Positions 46,501 through 58,500 of a stretch of 64,000 nt of DNA are shown piece after piece. Both the position numbers and the translations under genes were made by a program. Within the stretch, counting starts at the first letter, position 1; every line of letters begins with the position of its first letter. The notes beneath the pieces were generated by a model that worked only from the letters and a program-made list of their open reading frames with translations, made no database searches and had not been told where the DNA came from. The stretch comes from Psococerastis gibbosa. Its lineage: Eukaryota > Arthropoda > Insecta > Psocodea > Psocidae. The stretch lies in contig OZ020490.1 of the NCBI GenBank assembly GCA_963971405.1, positions 31,893,464 through 31,957,463 of the forward strand. Reading direction: 5' to 3'.

Positions 46501-49500
46501 GGGGAAATTAACATCATGCCCCTAATTAGAAGATGCGTACGTCCATGAGACCGGCTCTTTTTCTACTATTTTACGAAAATACGAGAGGGAGGGGAGCGCC
46601 AAATGAAACACCCCCATTCTAAAACCTATCGTAAGCGGGCAAACTTTATATATTGATGTTGCATGAAAACGGGACCCCTCATTAAAAAATTCTGGCTACG
46701 CCACTGCCCAGTGATGTATGTTTCCAAACAGGCGGACTAAGCTTGCGCTTTGGGTGGCTAAATTTTCCATTAAGTTACATACAGTTTATATCCAATCAGA
46801 AGTCAGAATATATTTTTAAGTGAAAACAGCGCAATAAAAGACGTCTATACAGAAGGGTCCTAAAAGTTATTAGATTTCTTGATGCAGCAGACATTTTCTA
46901 CAAATTGAGCTGACAAAGCATGCAATAGGGTAATCTTAGGGACATCGGGGAGGGCGACAAACTTTTCTGCAGGGCCGGATTAACCCATGGGCACTTGGGG
47001 CACAATCCCACGCCCCCCCCCCCCCAAATGCCTAAAATTCCGGTTTTCACAAACGATACTTTTTTTCGTAACAAACAAAACTTGAATGTTGAAAACAATT
47101 TCCAAACAAAGTTTTGAAATTGGCGGGAAATTAAACGATTTTCATGCTGCAATGTTGGAGTGTTTACCCACGGCCCCTACAGGGGTTAATCCGGCACTGC
47201 TTCCCTGTACAGTAGCAATATTTATTAAATTTCGTTCATCCTAATTGGCTCGATCGAAGTAATATTGTATTTGGAATCAGGAGCGGATCTACGGTGGGTG
47301 GGGGCTATGGAGGCTACAAAACCTATCGTTGCGCCACTGACAAGTGCCTCTCCCTTTTAAGAGGTCTGGGGTCACCTCTGATTATATTGGCAATTTTTTT
47401 GCAATTCATCTTTTTTATTCGTATTTAATCTTAGCCCCCTCCTCAGTCTCATTCTAGATCCGCGCCTGTTTGGAATGTTGTTAAAGTATAAGATATGAAT
47501 CTGAATTTAGACAGTACACTTTCCTATTTTTCAAATATTTGAACAGTATTCGAGTGTGCAATAGGGGGATTACGAGTTTATAAACTTTTTTTTCAAAAAT
47601 ATTGCACTGACCATCACAACTGTAGATGCCGTAGTGTTTTCCAGATGATCGATCACCGCAAACTTTACAAGGAATGTCGAGAAGTCGGTCACCTATAAAA
47701 TTAGCACATCCGTTAGTAAATTCATTAGTTGAAATGATGAATGAATGAATGAATGAATGACGACTTTATTGCACCCGGTTATGTACTCGTATGGTACTCA
47801 GGTGCTGACGGTCTACTATGCCGCTTAGAAATAGAATAATCCTAACCAATGGCCATAGCAAGTTGAATCCACGAGAACAGAGCCATTTCCAAACTTCAGA
47901 AAACTTAGTAGTGTGCACAGCGTTGGCAGGGGAACATGCGGCGGGACATGATAACGCGCTAAGACTGCCAGTCAGGCTAAGTGCTTGTTGAGCCTTGGTC
48001 ACCTCCAAATTAATTGGGTGACTTTACTATGTTCATTGTTCCCCAAGCGGTTCGGAATCCACTATAAACAGGAGGTCCACCCTGTCAGTCAACTCCCCTT
48101 CTCCCAATCCGAAAACAGTGTGCATCCAATATACTGTTATGTTTGATGGTCTCAATGGATAAAAAAAAATAAAAACTGAAGAAAACAAATAATTTTGAAT
48201 TACATCAAAATAAGAATTTACTTAAAAAATATCATATAATCCGAGAAAATGAGTAGGATTCAAAAGAAGCGTTGAGAAGGGGTTAACGTCCTCAAACAAT
48301 ACAAAAGGGAAAAAACTTCTAATCCCTTTTTTCGTGGATTTGCGATTTTTAAGCGCTTCGTAACATCTCACCAAGATTTTTGAAAAAAAATCTTCATTGT
48401 TGTTGTTTGCTTAGCGATTTGTATCTGGTAAGGATGAAATACGGGAGACCGATGCTGGGACAAGTTTCATTTTCCTTTCCAATTTATACGTGGTATAAAG
48501 AAAGCTATGGTCGAAATTGTCTATTTCGAGATTTCAGTGGTTTTACACGTTTTGACGTCTCAGGAACCAAAAAAATGTTTATTCGAAATGTCTGTCAGTG
48601 TGTATATTTGCCTGTCTGTCGGTCTGTCTGTCTGTCATTCTGTCTGTCTGTCTGTCTGTCTGTTGGTCTGTCTGATACTGTCACTTGCCCCTTGATAGTT
48701 TGGTTCCAGGGCAAAAAAAGTAACAAAGACTGAATTTTCATAAAAATCAACTAAAAAATATATATATATTTTATATATTTTTTGCGGAATTTTTCTCTCG
48801 ATGCTTTCTATTATGGAAATTATGGATAATTTATGTCCCAATATAGCCGGTTTTACCATGCGGCAAGTGCCGAGTGTGACAAAAGACACAGGCCCCGCGT
48901 TTTCAGGGGGCCTCGCGCTTGGCACAATTTTTAATAATAATTTTTTTCTAAGTTACTGAAAATAAGGACTTAATTCGTCCATGAGTACGTGGCTACATTG
49001 TTGTCAGTTTAACCACCCCCCCCCCCCCGCCTTGCCCGAGACAATATATCCTAAGGTAGGGGCCCCGCGCCATGGAACCACCACAGGCCCCGGGATAGGG
49101 GAAGTCGAGGCAGTTCTAATTATGGAAGGAATGGTTAAATAATTGAAATAATATATTTGAAATATAATTTACCTACGATTTTTCTATCATAGAAATACAG
49201 TATATTAACTGGAACGGCGGGAGCCATAATATCCCTTACGGGGCACCCGTTAGCCATAAGCCAACTATCGGGGATAAGTACCAACGTAAAAAATATCGAA
49301 GTCTTATACATTGCAGCATAGCAGAACGGATACCTGGACCCGGTCAAAACTCTGTACTTAGCTTGTGCAGGTTATTTACCCAACGGAATTGCGTACTTAT
49401 CTTGTGCAGGCTACATATTGATACAGCCCAGGGATGGTTTCTATGAAAAATAGAGGATAAATAAAAACAAAGTTCGACCCAAACCATAGAAATATATTAA

Positions 49501-52500
49501 CTGACCCAAACCAAATGAATGACACATATCCAATAGATATTCCGGAACAACTTGTGTGTTTAAATTACTCTACTCAGCCAGCCTTCTAGTTCCTAAAGAA
49601 TAACCGAGAAGAACGGATGATACCAGTTACACTAAAGTTTACGAACTCATAGTAAAACAATGTTCCCAAACCTCAAATCAGCACAGAAAAGCAAAAATAA
49701 ATGACCCAAAGGCACGAGAAGAAACAAAACAAAGAAAAAATTTAAATATAACAAACCGGTGGGAATAAAAAGCCGATAGAAGGCATGTGGCGAAATGGAA
49801 ACACAGCAAGATCTACGACAGAGATGAACAGGGGGGGGGGGGGGTGGGAGAAGGGGGCAACAATTTGGCTGCAGGGGCAGTCAGCAGACTATATAAGGAT
49901 GGGAGGTAATGAATAGCGGCCGAAGATTAACTGACGTGTCAAGGAGGGGGCCATCTGACGGGTCCCACGGTGAGCCAGGGGCGCCAAGATCAAAACCACC
50001 CCATCACGACCAAGCGGAGGGGGGGGGGGATAGAGACCATCCCCCACGTCATGTTTACGTAATCATTGCTTTTCGTTTTACACCTACGTATATACGTTTT
50101 GTTACTGAAATTAACATGGGTACATTTGATTGGGGTTCCGAGTAAGATGGTTTATGTAAATTTTGGTGTTAGATTGAAGTAGGCTAAGTGTTATTGAGTT
50201 GTTGTTTTTTTTTAGAAGCTACCAATATTGGTTTAGTAGAACTGATGAATCTGGGATAATCGGTTTACTACTTGCTACTAAAGTATATTGCTACAATTTT
50301 CTGGTAGTGCTCTCTGCTTGAGAGAAAGAAAGAAAGTTGTCTTTATTTTTAAGATTGGGTGACTTTTGAACCTTTCGGCGCACTCTTACAATAGGTTACT
50401 TGACTGTTGTAACAATAAAATATGAAATTATATGTTAGATAAGGTAGATTATACAATAGTTTAGCAACAATAATACTGTAAATTAAAAAAAAAAATGAAA
50501 TAAATATTTGTTTCTTTAACTGTGGATTACAAGAGCTTAAACACCAGTATACATAGGAGACAAGACAATGACGTCACTACCAATGCAACTGCAAGTAGTT
50601 CTCCAATCGGCGGCTACTCCGCCGCGTCATAAATGACGTCACATTTTGTCATCTGACCCAATTTTTAAACATAAAAAAATTGATGGGGAAAATAAAATAT
50701 TTAAAAATAAAAACGGTTCTTTTGTGGGGGGGGGGGCGGGAAGGAACTATTTTATTTTTCCCCTACTATAGAACTAGACAATCAACGCATTTTTTTTAGG
50801 AAAAAAATAATTTTAAGAGGTTTTAGATAAATATATTAATAATAATGCATTAATATTATTTATTATTAATTAGTCTATTATTAATTATATTCCATATAAT
50901 TTAAGTTATATTACTATGTATACTGCTATTACCTATGGTTAGCATGAAAAAAAGACTTTATAGTCTTATTGTTAGCCAATCGTATTGTTGCAATAAAGAC
51001 GTTATTCATTCATTCATTAAAATTTCAAAAATTGTCAAGTAGCTTATTGGCCCATTATACAACAGATTAGCCTATAGTGTACAAAAGGAAACTAAATTGG
51101 ATCGGTTCCAGTTCAACCCTCACCAGTCACAGCTGTACATTTTCCTACCCTATAGGAAAATCGGTATCGGTAAGTACAATAAAAATATAAAACAATATTG
51201 TAGTAGCCTATATACTTTATATCGTATATTATTTCAATAATAAATTTTAAATATTAGCCTCTGCAAATTCAGCACTCTACTTTTATTATTCACTAAAAAA
51301 AATTAAACTGATAAAACTATAAATCCCTGCAAAACGCCCTATAAAAACACTTACAAAATACTAGATCACCTCCTCACACACCCCCGAAAAGAAGAGTAAA
51401 GTGTCATCACTAAAAAATTAATTGGCATTTAGTCGAGGATTCCTTCTAACCCTCTTCAAGTAAATACACGAAGGGGTTCCTTAATCCCGAACAGTTGCAG
51501 AGACGTTCGCGGGGGTGGTTTTGGCACAGGGGTCGTGCTGGAGTGCCGTTCCAGCGTTCATCCCCTGTCTGGAGAACGTGACCGTTTTTATTTGGACTAA
51601 CTTACGGGCTTGCTGGAAGGGTCATTGCTGATTTTCAGGTTGTTTGGCATTGGCTTTTGGTGTCGTGTGTCTGAGAGTGCGTGTGCGATTGGGCAGGGGG
51701 GGGGGGTGTTTTTAGGGAGGGGATTGTTGGAAGTGGAGGGGGTGAGCTGAGCAGTGGTGGTAGGAATTGCTTTACATTTAAAAAAATTTAAACTAAGAAT
51801 TTTACATCGTTGGAGTTGCAGGATAAAATTAGACAACACCACTAAGCTTTTTTTTTAAGTCTTTTATGAGTAAATAGGCCTATAATTTTTTAATTAAAAA
51901 TAATGATAAATGTCTTGAAGGACATTTTTATGAACTTGAAATGGCTCATTGGTCCCTTGTTCAACGCCAAAGACCCCATAGATTTTGGAAATTATTTATG
52001 TTGTTTTCGCATGAATTTTCAGCCATTGGCAAACTGGTATACGTTCTTGATGTCAACCTACACCGGCTACGAGCGATAAGACAAGCTTACCATTGGCGCA
52101 GTGTAACAGGTGGAAGCATGACTTAACCAAGTATAGATATAGTTTTTTAAAATTTCTATTTCAATAATAATTAAGTTATAATAATAATAATAAATAAACG
52201 TGTATTTACCTCGATCTAATGTTTATACAGTTTTTTATTAATAATGGTTGCGCTCCCTCGTACCGTGAGGCGTGTGAGGGTCACGCATTATCTTGGGCGG
52301 CTATTACACTGACAATCCTCAGTGTAATAGCCGCCCAATCTAATAAGTGGTAGTCTACAGTCTTACAAGCTTAAAATTACTTAAACATAGTTACATAGAC
52401 AATATAAAGATATCAATTTAGTGTTTTGTGTTAATTGTTTTGCAAGTGATTGTTCAGTCTTAAGTGAGTGTTTTCAATTTGTTAGTTATGTATAGGTTTA

Positions 52501-55500
52501 TTTTTGACTTATGACTGCTTTTGACATCGTATTCTGGTTTGTTATAGGTGTGCTTAGAGTATATGTTGAAGGCTGATATTGCCTTATATAGCAGACTGTT
52601 TCTTGTGCGCGAAAGAGACCATGAGGGTAGTGGGAGTGTTTCGTAGCATGAGATCTAGTGTTTCGGATATTGACAGACGGACTAACCATTTTATGCGCTA
52701 TATGCCTCTGATTAAAGGAAAGTAGTTGCTTATTGTATAAAGAAAGTAGTTGCATAAAGTGATTCGGCGAAATAACGACCATACGGTAGATCCATAAGTT
52801 AGATCAGATAAAGTAGAAGAAATGCTTCCCTAAATCTAAATAAAGGATAAATACGAGAAGAACTTTACAATAGTAAAGTTTCAATTAGCTTTGTATTAAT
52901 ATAGAACAGGCAAATTGGTTTGTGATCCAAGACCTCTCCCAATCTTCCAAAATTACGTCAAACCCTTCAATTTCACAACCATAACTATGTCAGGAGCTTG
53001 GTTACAAACGTGGCCGACTCCATTTTTTTTTACAAAATGGGGTTTTGATCCGACCTTGCAGAAAATTTTAATGTCCACCTGCACGCTTTAAAATAAAGTG
53101 ACAAAAGCAGCCAGATTGCGCACAGAAGCGCTGAGAAGTCCAGGGTTAGCTATGAACTTAATGCAATTTTCAACAGAAAACCCACTCTCCTGAAAAATTC
53201 TACAACTTGGAGTGGGCCATGTTTGTAAAGAGCCTGCTCATGTATAACTAATATTTCAAAACACCTAAACCTTGTTACCAGGCCTCGTAGCAGTAAAAAC
53301 ATTGGACCCCCCTTTTCTCCCCTCCTATACCCCCTATTACCTTCTTTGCCCCTTTTTATATTCCACATACGACAATTTAAGTTATATATTACTAATAACT
53401 TTATATATAAAGTTATTAATAATGTTTCACTTCCACGAAATCACCGAAGAAACTCTCTCATGGTTATATTTTACTATTTATACTGTTTTTAAGTTATGGT
53501 TACCATGAAAAAGGACTTTATAGTCTTATTGTTCGCCAATTATCATTACTATACATATATATATAGGTAGTTCACAAAGTATACTATTCTTTATAAGAAA
53601 TTCCTTTATTTAGGAATTAATTTCTAACCAACTTCATTGTTTCTCTGTCTCCTTTGGTTCACCTTTTGTTATGATCATGTTTTTCAAACCCAAGACATAC
53701 CGTATTAATTTGACCTTTTGCTTCCTTTTTACTCACCTAAAGATAATTAAACATGTTTAAGTATTCTTAGATTATATTGATATTATATTATATATAATAT
53801 TAATAAATTATAATTACCTATATATGTATATAATATTACATTATATTTTTATTTATTTTAAAATAATGAAATGAACCGAACTGTAACAGTAGTAAATGGC
53901 TCGTACATAATGGCGATAAATGATTATTTAAACGTTTTAGATGACGATTGTGATGATCAAATATTTACAATAGAAAATACTGGTGACTTCGATACGCAAT
54001 ATTTTACACATGAACACTTGAAAATCATCCACATGAACATAAGATCCATAAACAAGAACTTCGATGAGTTTTTAGTATTATTAAATGGCAGTAAATGTAA
54101 CTTTGACGTGATTGTGTTAACAGAAACATGGCATTCAGCTGACGGATGTGCCTCGTACTCAATCCCTAATTATGAATCTTTTTTTAATTATAGTAAATTA
54201 AACAAATGCGATGGAGTTGCGGTCTTTACCAAGTCTGGTTTGAATGCTGAATTCTCAGCTGCGCCCATAGATGGTTGTAATGCTACCCTGATCACGTTAA
54301 TTTTTGGCAATAAAAAACATAAAATCTTAGCTATATACCGACCTCCATCCCAGCAAGCAAGTGTATTTAACGGTTCACTATTGGATTACCTCGACAGCAT
54401 TGTTAATACGTATGATGTATTTACACTTATGGGAGACATAAACTTAAATGTAAAATCACAAAACCCTTCAAATGATGTGTTCGACTACATCAATATATTA
54501 TCTTCCCACGGTCTTTACTCTGCAATAAATACCAGTACAAGGATAAGGGATGCAACTGAATCATGTATTGACCACTTTTATACTAGTAATAAGGAGGTAG
54601 CTATGGGACATTTGCTAATGACAACAATCACTGATCATTTTCTCACTGCTTTAACATTACATCATAATCACGTCCTCGGTACTCAGGATCCTGGTATAAA
54701 CATTAGAACTATTGTGGATAACAACCTCCTAATCAACCTACTATGTTCAGAAACATGGGCTGAGGTACTTCTAGAGAATGATGTTAACACATGTACTAAC
54801 AATTTCCTGAGGATAGTAAAAGGGCATGTAGATCGTAGTAAACGAAATAAAATATTTACAAATAAAAATACCAAACTTAAACCTTGGATTACTAACGGTC
54901 TCTTAAAGTCAATCCGGCACAGAGACAAATTATGGCGGAAGCTTAGACGTCATCCAAACAATGAACCACTCCGATTAGAGTTCGTAAACTATCGAAATCT
55001 CTTAAAAAACCTATTATACACAACTAAAAATAACTTTTATAAAGAAAAACTTAATAAAAATAAAAATAACCCCAAGAAAACTTGGCAATTAATAAATGAA
55101 ATTACAGAAAGTAAGCCGGTACGCCGTGCGATAAACGAAATTGTAGACTTAAACGGCATGACTCTAACTAGTAAGCAACCAAAAGACATGGCCCGTGCCT
55201 TTAATTACTATTTTGCACAAGTTGGTGAATCCTTAGCCTTGAAATTTACCCCTGGTGGTAGACTCAGATTCAGCAGTGAAATTAACCATAATACACTCTT
55301 CCTCATCCCAGTTTCAGAATTAGAAATGGTCAAATACATAAATGAAATTAAAAGTAACTCATCTCCTGGGCCGGATGGCTTGTCACCCAATATATTTAAG
55401 AATTGTAGTAGTTTATTGATAGTCCCTCTAACATATATCGTAAATTTGTGTTTTACTAGCGCTGTTTTTCCTGACTGTCTTAAACTGGCTGCGGTCATAC

Positions 55501-58500
55501 CTCTATTCAAAAATGGCAATGCAACTGAATTAAAAAACTACAGACCAATTTCGTTAACATCTGTTGTTGGTAAACTCATCGAGAAGGCCCTAAAAACAAG
55601 AATTGTTTCTTTTCTCGAACACAGTAACTTTTTCTCACCGAACCAGTTTGGGTTTAGACATGAACGTGGAACCCATTATTATTATTACTATTACTGAGCT
55701 GACTTCCCTCTTATACGATGGCCTTGATAATGGCCGATTCCCACTTTGTTTATTTTTAGATTTAAAGAATGCTTTCGACACGGTTCCTCACAATATTCTG
55801 CTTGATAAATTAGACAGAGCTGGACTTAGAGGGCAATTACACACGTTACTATCCTCTTACTTGGCGAATAGAAAACATAAGGTAAAAATTAACCATCTGA
55901 ACTCATCGTATGAGAGTGAATACATTAATGTTTCTATTGGCATTCCTCAAGGTACCGTCCTGGGACCAGTCCTCTTCTTAATATTTATTAACGACCTTTT
56001 AAAGCTTGATCTCGATTGCACCCTTTTGGGATTTGCAGATGACACGGTTCTTCACTTCAACAGTAAAACATGGGAAGAAACCTTTAATAAAGCAGAGAGG
56101 ACGTTACGTGTAGTTAAAAGCTGGCTTGATGAGAATAAACTTACTCTTAATATCGCAAAAACTGCCTACATACCCTTCTCTCTCTCACACGTAGGCCAAC
56201 CACCGCCACATCTCAGTTTAAAACTCCATAATAATTGCAACCTTAATCCATGCACATGTCAGATAATCGCAAAAACAATTACTATTAAATATTTAGGCGT
56301 TACCATTGATAAGCATCTCAAGTGGCATGAACACATTCTCCTAACATCAAAACGAATTAGAAGAACCTATTACAAATTAAGGAAGCTAAGGTGTACACTT
56401 AATGTTGATACTCTAAGACAAGTTTATCATGCTTTAGTCCAATCAATTTTCCAATATAGCATATTAGCCTGGGGTGGTGCTCATCCTTGCCATATATGCC
56501 CACTAGAAACTGCTGTAAGAATAGCCATCAGGGTAGCTTTAGGGAAGCCTCGCTACTACCCTTCAAATCTTCTTTTTAAGGAATTCAATGTCCTCCCATT
56601 GCCCTTGCTATATGCAAAACAACTTCTACTTTTCCGATTTAAAAGGGCAAAAACCATTCTTGGGCAAGGCGAATTCGTCCATCATAACATTAATACCAGA
56701 CTTGGTACTGGACGCAACCTAAAAACTTTGAAACCGAATACGGAACACTTTATGCACTCGCATATGGATAAGTCTATTCCGTTGTACAATTCCCTACCGG
56801 ACAACATAAAAGACACCGTCAGCATAACAAGTTTCAGGACTCTTATTAACTACCTAATTTCTTCCAACCCTAATAACATTACGTCCTTACTTGGTAACTA
56901 GAGTTAATGAAAATTGAGATATATACTGTAACGTGCGGATGTTCTCTTAGTGTCGATTGTGAACCAATATTTTCATTTTTTGAACCAATATTTTCATTTT
57001 TTATTCTTTTAGCCTACATTAATTCAGTTAATGCACAATTATTCTCTATTAACGTTTAAATTTTTTTATATATTTATTTATTTATTACTTGTACTAATTT
57101 TCACTTGTGCTAATTTTTCACTTGTACTTTTAAAGGGGGGCCCAGCACGGGACCTTTCCTTTGGGCCCCTCCTCCATTTCTTTTTTAATATTGTAAATGT
57201 TGTTTTGATTTGATTTAATAAATTTGATTTGATTTGAATTTGATTTTGAATTGTATTGCAATAAAGTCGTTATTCATTCATTCATTAATTCAAATTTTTA
57301 ACATTTTCTCCTAAGGCGGGGTTTCCACATACGTCAATGGTCAATGGTAAATGTGGTATTGACGTTTTAGTAGACGTTAAAGACATACTAAAAATGTCTG
57401 CTACCACGTCAAAACCATATTTACCATTGACGTATGTGGAAACCCCGCCTTAGTTGACCCTATTTGGTGCCTTGGAGTGTGAAATTGTGTGCAACCTCAA
57501 TTTATACACACATTTACCCACGGAACCACCTGTTTACAGTTAATAATAATAATAATAATAATATATCTACCTACATACCACTACTTCGAAAGAAAAAAGA
57601 CACAACTCAAAAATTGTCGATTTCGACTTAAAAATCTATATTATGCTGGAAAAAAGGCGTTAATGTAGTGTGTGTATTTGCCGCACGAGGGCAGTTATAT
57701 AGTATTAGGCGGAACTGTCAGGTAATTCATTATAAAAAAAAACTTTAACTTCAATATCTGTAAATTGATAGATTTAGAGTTGTGTCCTTTTTCTTCCGAT
57801 CCAGCAAACAGTCAATACAGGACATTTCCACATCACCGCAGCTGATTCATAAAACAATAAAATGTCAGAATGCACCGGACGACAGCAACAGGGGGAGGGG
57901 GGTGTAATCCAGGGTGGCGGATGCATGGAAACGCAGTTAATCCGTGTTAACGTACACGGGCCACTTGTGATAGGCTTAGCACTAATCCGGATTAGACCCG
58001 ACATCACATTCGTCAACCGCGGCCATTGCTGAAAGACTGCCTGTTGATCCGTATTTATGCATAGTGTAGCCTACAATTGCGTAGAATTATTAAAGCTCAC
58101 TAGCATTGCAATATGCACAATATTCTATGTAATATGTAATAGAATACCGATGAGTACAGATACTTGATGGAAACCTACACGTTACAATGTACTGTATGGA
58201 AGAGAAAACTGACTTATAAATTTGCTTCAATATAGGTCACCACCAATGTAGTCACACGATTAATTCGGCCAAAATTTGGCTCTGCATATATATTGTAAAT
58301 TGATTTATTACGCTCTGATTTAATCGATCCTACATATGTTTTTCCTATTTTGACCCACAACTACCCCCCCCCCCCCCCAAAAAAATGGGCTGGATCCGTC
58401 CGACTAGAACTCGACACGCACTGACTACTAAAATTGCGCGCTATCATGTCCCACCATGTTCCCCTGCCAACGCTGTGCACACTACTAAGTTTGATGCAGT

